Of a stretch of DNA of 64,000 nt, positions 17,469 to 27,139 are shown piece by piece. A program made the translations under genes and the position numbers. Each line of letters opens with the position of its first letter. The stretch's first letter is position 1. This DNA comes from an uncultured Clostridium sp. (GTDB lineage Bacteria > Bacillota > Clostridia > TANB77 > CAG-508), in NCBI GenBank assembly GCA_900553755.1, contig USEX01000002.1, positions 19,264 to 83,263 of the forward strand, written 5' to 3'. The notes beneath the pieces were generated by a model. The model did not search any database, was not told where the DNA came from, and saw only the letters and a list, made by a program, of their open reading frames with translations.

Positions 17469-18080
17469 TTAAACACTTAGTTTTTCTTTCATGTTTTGAA
17501 ACTTTGAATCGCCTATTCCTGGCACACTTTTTATGTCTTCTATCTTTTGAAACTTACCATTACTTTTTCTATAATCTATAATTTTTATTGCAGTAGATTC
17601 CCCCACTCCGGGCAAAGTCATTAATTCCTCTTTTGTTGCTGTATTTATATTTACGGTTTCCTTTTTTCCATCGACTTTATCTGTATTTCCAGCTCCTTCA
17701 GTAATCACATTTTCTCCATTTTCTGCTGTTACATATTCCTTCTCCTCAGTATCATTAATAGAAGGCACATACAATTTCTCACCATCTTGCAAAATATATG
17801 CTAAGTTTAATTTACTTAAATCAGCATCTTCTGTTTCTCCTCCAGCAGCTTCTATAGCATCTATAATTCTATCTCCAGAATTCAATATAACCACACCTTC
17901 TGCTTTAACACTTCCAGTAATATGTATTAAAATCTTGTTTTCCTCTTCATTATCTGTCCCTCCGTTTTCCACTGAGTTTAAAATTTCATTTTCACTTAAA
18001 AATATATCTTTATCTTCTTTATTCATAGTTTTAAGTATATATGCTCCAATTGTTATAATAACAATTAAACCAATTCCCAT
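17469..18080 (-). CDS. comEA: ComEA-type DNA-binding competence protein
   Basis: This 203-residue membrane-anchored protein has an N-terminal transmembrane helix (MGIGLIVIITIGAYIL), an SLBB domain (residues 50-110, 'IHITGSVKAEGVVILNSGDR') and a C-terminal helix-hairpin-helix pair ('VNINTATKEELMTLPGVGES', 'SVPGIGDSKFQNM'). ComEA binds incoming double-stranded DNA at the cell surface in natural transformation. ComEB/ComEC are not in the window. An earlier start at an ATT codon (18116) behind a better ribosome site (GAAGGTGAT) would add KNLNIKQIGIF-type residues; the ATG at 18080 has only a weak AGGA. Confidence 0.88.
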   Translation of the reverse strand: MGIGLIVIITIGAYILKTMNKEDKDIFLSENEILNSVENGGTDNEEENKILIHITGSVKAEGVVILNSGDRIIDAIEAAGGETEDADLSKLNLAYILQDGEKLYVPSINDTEEKEYVTAENGENVITEGAGNTDKVDGKKETVNINTATKEELMTLPGVGESTAIKIIDYRKSNGKFQKIEDIKSVPGIGDSKFQNMKEKLSV

Positions 18081-18160
18081 AAAAATTCCTATTTGCTTAA
18101 TATTTAAATTTTTAATATTATCACCTTCTTTTAAATTATTTACGTTTTTCCAATATTCGA

Positions 18161-18189
18161 TTGAATTTTCATCAAAATTAATATATTAT
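18161..18189 (+). promoter_or_regulatory. Predicted promoter of the DacF-type carboxypeptidase gene
   Basis: TTGAAT (18161-18166), a 17-bp spacer and TATTAT (18184-18189) lie 29 bp before the start codon; AAGGAG is the ribosome site. Confidence 0.6.
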
Positions 18190-18218
18190 TTATATAAAAT
18201 TTTTAAGGAGATTCATCA

Positions 18219-19538
18219 ATGCCGCACATCAAAAAATTAAAAAAACTAATTATTTTAATATGCATTTTAATTTTTTCTTTATGCTTCAATTATTCAGCTG
18301 TATTTGCTAACGAAAATATTTTAGTAGACGTTTATGCCCCTGCAGCTATTTTAATGGAGTCCACTACAGGGAAAATCTTATATAGTAAAAATGCTAATCA
18401 AAAAATGTACCCAGCAAGCACCACAAAAATAATGACAGCTATTCTAACTTTAGAAAATTGTGATTTATCAGATATTGTAACAGTTAGCCACAACGCTATC
18501 TTTTCCGTTCCTGTTGGATATTCTAATGCCAATCTGCAAGAGGGAGAAGAACTTACCGTAGAGCAATTACTAAATGTATTATTAATTCCATCTGCAAATG
18601 ATGCAGCATTTGCCTTGGCAGAGCATATAGCCAGCTCTGTTGATGCATTTTCCGATATGATGAACAAAAAAGCTGAAGAAATCGGATGTAAAAATACACA
18701 TTTTGTTAATCCCAATGGTATACACAATGAAAACCATTATTCTACTGCATATGATTTAGCTCTAATCGGAAATTATGCAATGAAATTTGATACCTATAGA
18801 AAAATAACAACCACAGTGACCTATACATTACCAGCTACAAATAAATATGATAAGGAAGATAGAATTTTCAGCAACACAAATGATTTAATTAAGTCATCTT
18901 CCACATATTATTACCCATATATTACAGGTGGAAAAACTGGATATACAGATGCAGCTTTAAATTGCATTGTTACTACTGCTCAGAAAAATGATATGGAATT
19001 AACTGTTGTAATATTGCATGATGAGAAAGTTAATGGCTTAAATACACGATCACTTGATTGTAAAAGTTTATTTGAATATGGTTTTGATAATTACATTGTA
19101 GACACAATAGTATTGAAAGGAACCGTAGAAAAAAATATAAATGTCGAAAATGGAACTGTGAATTCTAAAAACTTAGATTTAATTATTGATAAAGATGTAA
19201 CTGCTGTTGTTCCCATAAATTTTGATGCTACAACGTCAACCCCAAATATAGTATTAAACGAAGATATTAAAGCTCCTATTCACGAAGGAGATGTGCTAGG
19301 GACTGTCTCTTATTACATTAATAATGAAACATATTCTGCAAATTTAGTAGCTGCACATTCAGTTGCAGAACATCAAATAATATTAACATTAATAGAACTA
19401 ATATCAATTACTTTATTTTTAATAATATTGTCAAAATTTTTGAAGCATATTAATAATAAAAAACGAAAAAAGCGCAGTAATAAAGGAAATAAAAAATCCT
19501 CAAAATATGTTAAAAACTTTTATCCAAAATACAAATAG
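18219..19538 (+). CDS. dacF: D-alanyl-D-alanine carboxypeptidase (DacF-like PBP)
   Basis: This 439-residue penicillin-binding protein removes the terminal D-Ala from peptidoglycan stem peptides. It has a signal peptide (ILICILIFSLCFNYSAVFA) and the serine-peptidase S11 motifs in order: SxxK in 'PASTTKIMTA' (near residue 67), SxN in 'PSANDAAF' (near 128) and KTG in 'GGKTGYTDAA' (near 243). A PBP5-type C-terminal beta domain follows, then a transmembrane helix (LIELISITLFLIILSKFL) and a Lys/Arg-rich tail, so it is an integral membrane protein. It is divergent from comEA. Assignment to DacF rather than DacA or DacB is by similarity only. Confidence 0.92.
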   Translation: MPHIKKLKKLIILICILIFSLCFNYSAVFANENILVDVYAPAAILMESTTGKILYSKNANQKMYPASTTKIMTAILTLENCDLSDIVTVSHNAIFSVPVGYSNANLQEGEELTVEQLLNVLLIPSANDAAFALAEHIASSVDAFSDMMNKKAEEIGCKNTHFVNPNGIHNENHYSTAYDLALIGNYAMKFDTYRKITTTVTYTLPATNKYDKEDRIFSNTNDLIKSSSTYYYPYITGGKTGYTDAALNCIVTTAQKNDMELTVVILHDEKVNGLNTRSLDCKSLFEYGFDNYIVDTIVLKGTVEKNINVENGTVNSKNLDLIIDKDVTAVVPINFDATTSTPNIVLNEDIKAPIHEGDVLGTVSYYINNETYSANLVAAHSVAEHQIILTLIELISITLFLIILSKFLKHINNKKRKKRSNKGNKKSSKYVKNFYPKYK

Positions 19539-19561
19539 GGAAACAAATATATGCTTCCCTA
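19536..19561 (+). terminator. Terminator of the carboxypeptidase gene
   Basis: TAGGGAA (overlapping the stop codon) pairs with TTCCCTA and is followed by TTTTATATTTT. Confidence 0.75.
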
Positions 19562-19589
19562 TTTTATATTTTATTAGTTTGAATCAATT

Positions 19590-20636
19590 TTATTTCGCTA
19601 CATTTGTTTTTTCTTCTTCCGTTATTTCGGTTTCAGTTTTTGGAAATAGTTCTTTAACTAGTTTCTTTGTATCTGCTTCATCTGCTACATATATTGAAAC
19701 TCCATTACACATTTCAGATCTTCCAGGTACAACTCCTGTATTTAAATTCTCTGTATTAAATTCCACTATTTTAGGAATATACTTTTTCAATGATGCAAAA
19801 TCTAAATTTGTTTTTACATCTGTTGACATTATATCCATTACATCTCTTATTTTAAATATATTCTCTACCCTTAAAGTTTGTTTTAGTGTAGCTGAGATAA
19901 ACTCCCTTTGCGTTTTCATTCTTCCTATATCTTGTTGACCATAAGAAGAAGGATATGTAGAGCCATCATTATTATGCCTAAATCTTAATAATTGTTCTGC
20001 TTTTGCTCCATCTATTAGCTGCTCACCTGCTTTTAAAGATATATGTAAATTTTGTGAATCATCATCATATTCCATATCAATTGGTACGTCAAATGTTACA
20101 CCACCTATCGCATCAACCAATTTTATTAATGCTTTTGTATCTATTATTACATAATTTTCTAATTCCAATCCCGTCAACTTGTTAATTCTACTTAGTGCAT
20201 CTGGAATATTCGTTCCATTTCTAAAAACAGTATTTATTTTATAGCTTGCAATATAATTTTGAGTAGCATTTTTTCTGTCTTTTCTTCCAACATATGTATC
20301 TCTTGGTATCGACATTAAAGATGCAGATTGGTTTTTAGGATTATATGAAGCAACCATAATTGAATCAGCTAATTTGTAATCATCTACTCCACTTATTCCC
20401 ATTATTAATATTTGTATTGGCTCTAGATTTTCCTGTGATTCTTTGCTCTCTCCTAGTACTGTTGCTAAAACTCCAGATAGTCCACCACCATTGCTTTGAA
20501 TCTTATATGTTATAAACAAAATTCCTGCAATTATTGCTGCAACTAATATTGTTAGAACAGATTTCATTAAGGCTCTAGATTTTTTCTTTTTATATCTCCT
20601 CTTTTTATTTTCTTTGGTTTTATCTATATCACCCAA
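19590..20636 (-). CDS. LytR-CpsA-Psr (LCP) family wall-polymer ligase
   Basis: This LCP-family enzyme attaches teichoic-acid-like or capsule polymers to peptidoglycan. It has a short basic cytosolic tail (KKRRYKKKKSRALMK), one transmembrane helix (SVLTILVAAIIAGILFITY) and an extracellular LCP domain with 'DSIMVASYNPKNQSASLMSI' then 'PRDTYV', 'GGVTFDVP' and the Arg/Asp-rich 'LLRFRHNNDG'. I prefer the TTG start at 20636, eight bases behind GGGAGTGAG; the ATG at 20651 lacks a ribosome site, and the longest open frame would begin inside the -10 element. It lies downstream of the CvpA gene behind a terminator. Confidence 0.9.
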   Translation of the reverse strand: MGDIDKTKENKKRRYKKKKSRALMKSVLTILVAAIIAGILFITYKIQSNGGGLSGVLATVLGESKESQENLEPIQILIMGISGVDDYKLADSIMVASYNPKNQSASLMSIPRDTYVGRKDRKNATQNYIASYKINTVFRNGTNIPDALSRINKLTGLELENYVIIDTKALIKLVDAIGGVTFDVPIDMEYDDDSQNLHISLKAGEQLIDGAKAEQLLRFRHNNDGSTYPSSYGQQDIGRMKTQREFISATLKQTLRVENIFKIRDVMDIMSTDVKTNLDFASLKKYIPKIVEFNTENLNTGVVPGRSEMCNGVSIYVADEADTKKLVKELFPKTETEITEEEKTNVAK

Positions 20637-20682
20637 TTTTCTCACTCCCATATGTTTTATAGCACTTAGTATATCAAAATAT

Positions 20683-20688
20683 ATTATA
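20683..20688 (-). promoter_or_regulatory. -10 element upstream of the LCP gene
   Basis: TATAAT on the minus strand, about 47 bp before the chosen TTG start. No clear -35 was found. It argues against starts upstream of it. Confidence 0.45.
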
Positions 20689-20775
20689 AAGCGCAATATA
20701 TAAACATAAAAAATATGAATAAGGTTTCAAAAACATAGTGTAAACTAATCAAAAAATATTGGCATATAAAAAAAG

Positions 20776-20811
20776 TGCCATTTAAGCCGTCAAAATTCTG
20801 CTTAAATGGCA
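20776..20811 (-). terminator. Strong terminator after the CvpA gene
   Basis: TGCCATTTAAGC and GCTTAAATGGCA form a perfect 12-bp stem. On the minus strand it is followed by CTTTTTTTAT. It starts 7 bp past the stop codon. Confidence 0.85.
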
Positions 20812-20817
20812 TTTATT

Positions 20818-21471
20818 TTATTTAACAAATAAATTTATCAATATATTATTATTATACAAATTATTTCCTAAAACCGATTTGTTTATTGCTTGAATCATAG
20901 TGCTATCTGTCCATACTAGGCTTGCAAATGATATTATTGCTAATACAGCATATATTATTATTAATCCTTCCACTACGCCGTAAGCAATTCCTCCCAATTT
21001 ATCTATTTGTTTTATTATTGGAAATGAGGCAACTCCTTTTATGAAGAAACTAATTACCCATAATATAACTTTTGCAATTAGGAAAACTATTATCGCACAG
21101 CCCAAATTTATAATCGTTGTTGATATTCTTTCTGCTGATTGTTCTACTATTGTGTTTTTTGCTTCTGTTGTTGCATTCTCTATTTCTTTGTTTACATTAT
21201 TTAAAATTGAGTTTTGTATTTTATTTTGCTCTTCGCTATTTTCATTTTTGTTTTCGCTGAAATTATTTATTATAGCACTTTTTATGTTTTCATTTATTTG
21301 TGTATTATTTATAATAATATTTGAAACCGGCTTATACAACACAAACGCTATTACAATTGATAGTGCAAAAGAAATTAGCTTTAATAAGCTTCCAGTTAAT
21401 CCTTTTTTATATCCTGCAAGTATAAAAACTAATAAAATTCCTATTAAAATTAAATCTACTATAATTCCCAT
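20818..21471 (-). CDS. CvpA family membrane protein
   Basis: This 217-residue integral membrane protein has the CvpA family start 'VDLILIGILLVFILAGYKKG' with 'LTGSLLKLISFALSIVIAFV'. There are about four transmembrane helices, a hydrophilic Asn/Glu-rich insert (residues 62-110) and a final helix pair with 'KLGGIAYGVVEGLI'. CvpA proteins are linked to colicin V production and envelope stress in other bacteria, and their molecular role is unclear. It lies 10 bp downstream of the DUF5711 gene, so the two form an operon. Confidence 0.85.
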   Translation of the reverse strand: MGIIVDLILIGILLVFILAGYKKGLTGSLLKLISFALSIVIAFVLYKPVSNIIINNTQINENIKSAIINNFSENKNENSEEQNKIQNSILNNVNKEIENATTEAKNTIVEQSAERISTTIINLGCAIIVFLIAKVILWVISFFIKGVASFPIIKQIDKLGGIAYGVVEGLIIIYAVLAIISFASLVWTDSTMIQAINKSVLGNNLYNNNILINLFVK

Positions 21472-21481
21472 TTTTCCTCCT

Positions 21482-22678
21482 CTATAAATTTATAATATCT
21501 ATTTTATTTTTATAGATAATTCCTGCTATTTTGTTATTCATTGCTATTCCTCTTATTTCTTGTGTAGACACATATTTTTTAATTAACCAGCCATTGCTAT
21601 CTATAAAATGAACTTCTGCTCCTAAGTTAATGCTTATTCTGTTTCCATAGCAATTTACAGATTTGACAGCCCCTTCAACATTATACACACTAGATTTTAA
21701 GCTTGACGTATTTATTAATTGAACTTCAGTTTTTGTATTAAATAACCCTTCATTATTTTCTACTATTTTTAATGCTGTATCAAATAAATTTATATCTGCA
21801 AATGTAATTTTTTTGTCGTTTTCCTTTAATAGTGTAACCTCTTTATTCTCATTATTCTCTATTTCTTGTATTGAATCTTCATACATACACACTAATCTAT
21901 TTTTATGATATTTTATATTGGTTACCAAACTATTTTCGTTTGCTTTGTATGTATATATCACAGCATCTGCTGGCATCTGCTTTGCTTTCTCTATTGATAT
22001 TATTTTTATATTTGATTGTATTAAAGTTCCTGATGTATTAACCTCTGCAAAACTTAGATATTTATTATCAGAAGAGATTTCAGAGCTAATTGCAATTGTG
22101 TTAGATAAGTATGTTTTAAATAACTCATTGCCATTTTCATCATATAAAATAATTACAGATTTATATGAAGTTCCTGACAAAGTCACCGATACATATCCGT
22201 TTTCATTTACATCTACTGTTGATATATTTCCAGACAAAGTATTTTCCCAAACAATCTCATTATTTTTAACCAAATATATCTTTTGTCCTAATTTTTCTGC
22301 TATTGCTGCATAATTTCCATTCGTATCAATTAAAGGTTTCGTTATTTCAATTTTAAGAGTTGACTCCTCATTACCGGCAGAATTATATTTTGTCATTACA
22401 TTGTCTTTAATTACTGCAATATAATTTGAAAAAGCAAATACATTCGAAACATTTATATCTGATATTTTAACCTGCGTAGCATTATTTTCTTCTATTTCTT
22501 TTCTAAAAATATAAATATCGCAGAACATTCTAAATTGAGCATTAAATGCATATATAATAAAGCATATAAGCCAAATTAATATTATAGCCCCTAAGATTCC
22601 AGCTATTATTAGCTTCTTTTTATTTATCTTTTTATTAAAATCATTTATATATGTTACATTGTCTTTCTTTGGTTTCAT
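21482..22678 (-). CDS. DUF5711 family membrane-anchored beta-propeller-like protein
   Basis: This 398-residue protein has a short cytosolic N-terminus, one transmembrane helix (KKLIIAGILGAIILIWLICF) and a large extracytoplasmic part of repeated WD/PQQ-like beta units ('NVFAFSNYIAVIKDNVMTKY', 'VSVTLSGTSYKSVIILYDEN'). The pattern fits the DUF5711 family common in Clostridia. Function unknown. It is probably co-transcribed with cvpA. Confidence 0.75.
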   Translation of the reverse strand: MKPKKDNVTYINDFNKKINKKKLIIAGILGAIILIWLICFIIYAFNAQFRMFCDIYIFRKEIEENNATQVKISDINVSNVFAFSNYIAVIKDNVMTKYNSAGNEESTLKIEITKPLIDTNGNYAAIAEKLGQKIYLVKNNEIVWENTLSGNISTVDVNENGYVSVTLSGTSYKSVIILYDENGNELFKTYLSNTIAISSEISSDNKYLSFAEVNTSGTLIQSNIKIISIEKAKQMPADAVIYTYKANENSLVTNIKYHKNRLVCMYEDSIQEIENNENKEVTLLKENDKKITFADINLFDTALKIVENNEGLFNTKTEVQLINTSSLKSSVYNVEGAVKSVNCYGNRISINLGAEVHFIDSNGWLIKKYVSTQEIRGIAMNNKIAGIIYKNKIDIINL

Positions 22679-22726
22679 TTTTACCTCTTTAAAATATATA
22701 ATTCTTATTATTTTATACCAGTTTTG

Positions 22727-23743
22727 CTATACTTTTGCAACACTATTTTTTAATATTAATACAATTTGCAAAATTCCTAAAGCTCCAAAAAGTGGATACA
22801 AAGTTTTAATTAGATTGCCAAAACCTATTGTAGATATCGGAATACTTATTATACACATAATAGCAACTATTCTCTTATATTTTTTATTATCTACAATTGT
22901 TTTTTCTTTTACATTTTCTAGTACACCATATCCTGCAGCTACTGCTGAAGTTAATATTGCAACCTCTATGGCTATTGAGTATGTTATTTTTTCTATTTTA
23001 TTATTTAATATCATAATTGTTGGCAATTCAACATTTTTAATATTCATATTAGAATTTATTAGCATGCCAAAAATTCCAAATGCCAATATTATAATAAATA
23101 TCGCAGATAAAATACTAACAATCACTTTTTCCTTTTTTCTCTGTACTAAATCATTTAATGTAATCAAAATTGGAATTAATGTGATGCCATTATAGCTAGC
23201 ATATAGAATTGCACTTATCGTGCAAGGTAAGACCTTTGTAGATTCTGTACCTAAAGCTTGCAAATTTCCATATTTAAGGCTGATAAAAAGCATCGCTACT
23301 ATTAGTAACGGAACAAGAAGAACATTTATTTTTATAATTCCAGACATTTTATGTGATAAAATAAAATACATGAAAATTGCTAGTAAAGAGCTAGTAATAT
23401 ATGTAGAAATATCATATTCCTGCTTAAAAAAACTGCTAAATCCTGCTATCATAATGTAAAAAGATATTAATAAAAAAATATTAACAATATTATATAAGAA
23501 TTGCGGCTCATTTATATTTTCCATCAATTCTTTATTATTTTTAATTTTTCTTTTCTCACATACATTTAATGTGCTGTATATTATAATTCCTGCTAATATT
23601 CCAGCTATATTAATTCCTAATATTCCCATATATCCATATACAGCAAAGAAATTATATATTTCTTTTCCAGATGCAAATCCTGCACCTATAATTGTTCCTA
23701 ATACAACAAATAATACCTTTAATATATTTTTATAATTGCACAT
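22727..23743 (-). CDS. YkvI-like LeuT-fold membrane transporter
   Basis: This protein has about 338 residues and ten or so membrane helices. The N-terminus 'FVVLGTIIGAGFASGKEIYN' is the unwound first helix of the YkvI family, related to amino-acid/Na+ symporters of the LeuT fold. The substrate is unknown. The ATG at 23743 is preferred because AGGGGG lies 6 nt upstream; the ATG at 23758 lies inside the hairpin that contains that ribosome site. Confidence 0.8.
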   Translation of the reverse strand: MCNYKNILKVLFVVLGTIIGAGFASGKEIYNFFAVYGYMGILGINIAGILAGIIIYSTLNVCEKRKIKNNKELMENINEPQFLYNIVNIFLLISFYIMIAGFSSFFKQEYDISTYITSSLLAIFMYFILSHKMSGIIKINVLLVPLLIVAMLFISLKYGNLQALGTESTKVLPCTISAILYASYNGITLIPILITLNDLVQRKKEKVIVSILSAIFIIILAFGIFGMLINSNMNIKNVELPTIMILNNKIEKITYSIAIEVAILTSAVAAGYGVLENVKEKTIVDNKKYKRIVAIMCIISIPISTIGFGNLIKTLYPLFGALGILQIVLILKNSVAKV

Positions 23744-23750
23744 AAAAAGC

Positions 23751-23773
23751 CCCCTCATAATATTTATGAGGGG
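23751..23773 (-). promoter_or_regulatory. Terminator-like hairpin that contains the ykvI-like ribosome site
   Basis: CCCCTCATAA and TTATGAGGGG form a perfect 10-bp stem with a 3-nt loop between the GldG-like gene (stop at 23788) and the YkvI-like gene. On the minus strand the 3' arm is the AGGGGG ribosome site of the YkvI-like gene, and GCTTTTT follows. It could act both as a terminator for the exporter operon and as a lid on translation of the next gene. Confidence 0.6.
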
Positions 23774-23787
23774 ATTTTAGTTTTATA

Positions 23788-25299
23788 CTATTTATTTCTT
23801 TTTCTTACAGCTTTTACAACTAAGCCTATAGCTATTATTACAAATGGAGTAATAAATATAATGCACATTACTACTTTTTGTTCAGCTTTAGTAGGAGTAT
23901 ATGTTACTGTATCATAATTTTTTCTAATTGTTATTGTATTTTCTTTTTCGTTTAAATATGCAACTGCATTTGCTGCTATATCATTATTATTACATATACT
24001 TATAAATGTATATTGATAATTTCCTATTTGGATTGGCATATCTGTTGTAAAAAATTCATCGGAATATACTATTAATTTTGATGTTGTGTTATCATCTATT
24101 TCTTTTGTTGCTAATACTCCTATAGTTTGTGTCCCTGCTTCACTATCTTGGCTAGTTCTATTTGCAGATGTTATATTTAAGTTTGTTCTTACAAATGCTG
24201 TGCTAGAAGTTGTAGCCAATGTTTCATAAGATACTCCTAATTCATCCTGTTTATCAGAATCTTCTATAACTTTTATTGGTGCTGCATCTACAAAGCAACC
24301 TTTTAGTGTCATATTCATATTTGTATTGCTTATAGATTGAGTATTTTCTATTATCATGTCTGGATATTGGTATAACATATTTGTATCAGTGCCTTCAAAT
24401 ACAACTCCATCTTCTATTGTTATTCCATATAAATCCAATACTTGTTGGAAATTAGTGAATACCACATTTCTTGTGTTTGATCCAGATAGTAATAATATTT
24501 TTCCACCTTTGTTTATATATTCTATTATGCTATCTTTCTCTGCTTCTGTTATATCCTCTTTTAAAGTTGTTATAACCAAGCAACTGCAATCATCAGGAAC
24601 TTTACCTGTTACAAATAAATCAAATGTTTCTACATCATTTGCATCATCTTTTAGTTCTTGCATAAATGTTGAATAATAACTTGTTGGGTATGCCATATGA
24701 TTATTCATCATAATATATACTTTAGGTTTTACATCAGAAGTAACTTCTATTATTGCATTTGTAATTGCTTCCTCTGTTGTATCAATTTGTTTTCCTGTTG
24801 TGTAATCATATGTATATAAGCTATATTCATCAATTGTTGATTCTTTATCTCCAGAGCTTACTATAATTAGTGTATCCGTAGATTTTAAAGAATATTCTGT
24901 CATCAAATCAGACCTTGAAGATAAATTATCTATAGTTTCAACACTTATATTATTATTTAATGCTTTATATTTTTTTATTATATCATTCATATTTTCATTA
25001 CTGCTGTAATTTATTAATGTAATTTTTATATCTTTATCAATTCCAGATATTTTTGTTTTAGTTTCTTCTGATAATGAATATATTTTATCTGATGTGCAAT
25101 CTATTTCTGGTAAATTAACATTTTTTAGTAAAACTGTTATACCCACACAAATTAAGATAATTATTGCAACTAGCAACAATGTATTTATGCCATTTCTTAG
25201 CCATTTTTTATTTAACACATCTATACATTTATGAAAGAATTTCTTTATTTTTCCATCTGGCTTATCTTGTATTTTTGTTAATTCTTTACTCTTTTTCAC
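23788..25299 (-). CDS. GldG-like auxiliary component of an ABC transport system
   Basis: This 503-residue protein has an N-terminal transmembrane helix (NTLLLVAIIILICVGITVLL), an extracytoplasmic ABC_transp_aux (GldG-type) domain ('DKIYSLSEETKTKISGIDKD', 'ITNAIIEVTSDVKPKVYIMM', 'GGKILLLSGSNTRN') and a C-terminal helix (VVMCIIFITPFVIIAIGLVV). It is the third gene of an ATPase-permease-GldG operon, the usual layout of Gld-type exporters. In Flavobacteria GldFG work in gliding, but in Firmicutes the cargo is unknown. Confidence 0.88.
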   Translation of the reverse strand: MKKSKELTKIQDKPDGKIKKFFHKCIDVLNKKWLRNGINTLLLVAIIILICVGITVLLKNVNLPEIDCTSDKIYSLSEETKTKISGIDKDIKITLINYSSNENMNDIIKKYKALNNNISVETIDNLSSRSDLMTEYSLKSTDTLIIVSSGDKESTIDEYSLYTYDYTTGKQIDTTEEAITNAIIEVTSDVKPKVYIMMNNHMAYPTSYYSTFMQELKDDANDVETFDLFVTGKVPDDCSCLVITTLKEDITEAEKDSIIEYINKGGKILLLSGSNTRNVVFTNFQQVLDLYGITIEDGVVFEGTDTNMLYQYPDMIIENTQSISNTNMNMTLKGCFVDAAPIKVIEDSDKQDELGVSYETLATTSSTAFVRTNLNITSANRTSQDSEAGTQTIGVLATKEIDDNTTSKLIVYSDEFFTTDMPIQIGNYQYTFISICNNNDIAANAVAYLNEKENTITIRKNYDTVTYTPTKAEQKVVMCIIFITPFVIIAIGLVVKAVRKRNK

Positions 25300-25312
25300 T
25301 TTTTCTCTCTCC

Positions 25313-25996
25313 TTACTTCACTAATTTTCTTCTTTGCATTACGATTATCGTTAAACTAATAAATAAAAATGTAAACAATAGCAATGAAATTATATTTTCA
25401 ATTGATATTATTCCTTGTGCAAATTTTGTATAATAATCAATTAGTGTTATTCCTTCTAAAGATGAGCTAATATTGTTTGTAAATAAAGATATTACTAAAA
25501 ATGCAACTGTAATTACCCCTGCAATCATTTGGTTTTCAGTTAAGCTTGATGCAAACATTCCTACAGATATTGCAGCCATGCTTAAAAATATAAATCCTAA
25601 AATTGCTACTAATGTTGTTCCAATGTTTGGTTTTCCAAAATAACTTATTATCGCAAAAAACATTAGTGATATTAATAAAGTAATTAATATTACAGATAGT
25701 GCTGCAAAAAATTTTCCAAACACTACTTTTAGCATTCCCGTTGGAGAAGTTAATAGCAATTGTTCTGTGCCATTTTTCCTTTCCTCTGCAAATATTCTCA
25801 TTGTTAATATTGGTATTATAATTATTAAACCATATAAAGCTGTATAATAATATAATGCTCCTAAATCTACAGTATTTGAATTAAATACCGTTAAATAGAA
25901 AAACACACTAAAGCATAATAAAAATATTCCTATCACAACATAGCCAATTGGAGATAAGAAATAGCTTTTTAATTCTTTTTTATATACCGCAAACAT
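25313..25996 (-). CDS. ABC transporter permease (GldF/ABC-2 type)
   Basis: This 227-residue ABC-2 permease has six predicted membrane helices. The start 'MFAVYKKELKSYFLSPIGYV' and the loop 'RIFAEERKNGTEQLLLTSPT' are characteristic of GldF-like permeases. The start codon shares one base with the stop codon of the ATPase gene, so the two are translationally coupled. Confidence 0.9.
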   Translation of the reverse strand: MFAVYKKELKSYFLSPIGYVVIGIFLLCFSVFFYLTVFNSNTVDLGALYYYTALYGLIIIIPILTMRIFAEERKNGTEQLLLTSPTGMLKVVFGKFFAALSVILITLLISLMFFAIISYFGKPNIGTTLVAILGFIFLSMAAISVGMFASSLTENQMIAGVITVAFLVISLFTNNISSSLEGITLIDYYTKFAQGIISIENIISLLLFTFLFISLTIIVMQRRKLVK

Positions 25997-26979
25997 TATT
26001 TTTTACCTCCTTCTTTTTTTGCTTTTTCTGAGCTTTTATTTATTAAAGTTATAAATGCATCTTCTAAAGATGTTTCTGCCTTCTTTAATTCGAATATTGT
26101 AATATCATTTTTAGGCAATACTTCGAATAATTGCTTACGCAAATCTGCATTTTCTTTGGCTTCTATCATGTATTGCTTTGTTCCATCGCCATTATCTTTT
26201 ACTTCTTCACATTTTGCTATCTCTGGAATTAAAGTATTTATTTCTTTCATTTTATTTTGTTTATCTTCAACAGTTACTAAAATAATATTCTTTTCTTGTG
26301 TAGCTTTTTCTAGATTTTCTGGAGTATCAATTGCTACTATTTTTCCTTTATTTATAATTATTACTCTTTCACACAATTGGCTTACTTCAGATAAAATATG
26401 TGAGCTTAATATTACTGTATGTTCTTTCCCTAATTCTTTTATTAAGCTTCTTATTTCTGTTATTTGCTTTGGGTCCAAGCCTACTGTTGGCTCATCTAGT
26501 ATAAGTACATCTGGGCTTCCTACTAAGGCTCCTGCCATGCTTACTCTTTGCTTATAACCTCTAGATAAATTTCTAATTAGCTTCTTTTCAACATCTTTTA
26601 TTCCAGTTTCTGTTAAGGCTTTTTCTACTTCTTCTTTCTTTACTTTTTTGTCTACTTTTTTTAATTCAGCCATATATGTTACAAATTCTTTTACTGTTAA
26701 ATCTTGGTATAATGGCACCCCCTCTGGCATATAACCTATTTGTTTTTTTGCTTTTTGAGGTTTTTTCTGAATATCATAACCATTTACAGTAATTGTACCT
26801 TCTGTTGGCTCTATGTAGCCTGTTATCATATTCATTGTAGTGCTTTTCCCTGCACCGTTTGGTCCAAGAAATCCAATGATTTCTCCATTTTGTATGGTAA
26901 AGCTTATATCATCTACTGCTGTAAAATTACCATACTTTTTTGTAACATTAGTAATTTCTATCACTGTTTTTTCCTCCAA
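25996..26979 (-). CDS. ABC transporter ATP-binding protein (GldA-like)
   Basis: This 327-residue ATPase powers the exporter formed with the two downstream genes. It has Walker A 'GPNGAGKST', a Q-loop ('IGYMPEGVPL'), the signature 'NLSRGYKQRV' (variant LSRGY), Walker B 'VLILDEPTVGLDP' and the H-loop 'ILSSHIL'. A C-terminal DUF4162-like extension (residues 225-315) is present. A divergent YhbY gene lies upstream, so the promoter lies in 26980-27082. Confidence 0.93.
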   Translation of the reverse strand: MEEKTVIEITNVTKKYGNFTAVDDISFTIQNGEIIGFLGPNGAGKSTTMNMITGYIEPTEGTITVNGYDIQKKPQKAKKQIGYMPEGVPLYQDLTVKEFVTYMAELKKVDKKVKKEEVEKALTETGIKDVEKKLIRNLSRGYKQRVSMAGALVGSPDVLILDEPTVGLDPKQITEIRSLIKELGKEHTVILSSHILSEVSQLCERVIIINKGKIVAIDTPENLEKATQEKNIILVTVEDKQNKMKEINTLIPEIAKCEEVKDNGDGTKQYMIEAKENADLRKQLFEVLPKNDITIFELKKAETSLEDAFITLINKSSEKAKKEGGKK

Positions 26980-27082
26980 TCTCTTATTTCCCTAAATAAT
27001 AATTAAATATTATCACTATAATTTTACTGGTGCAATATACTTCTATAATTTTTCACAAAGATTTCACACAATAATTAAACTG

Positions 27083-27111
27083 TTGCAAAAAATTCATTTT
27101 TTTGGTATTAT
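27083..27111 (+). promoter_or_regulatory. Predicted promoter of yhbY
   Basis: TTGCAA (27083-27088), a 17-bp spacer and TATTAT (27106-27111) lie 29 bp before the yhbY start. Confidence 0.6.
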
Positions 27112-27139
27112 ATTAAGTATTAAAATAGTGGAGGAAATT

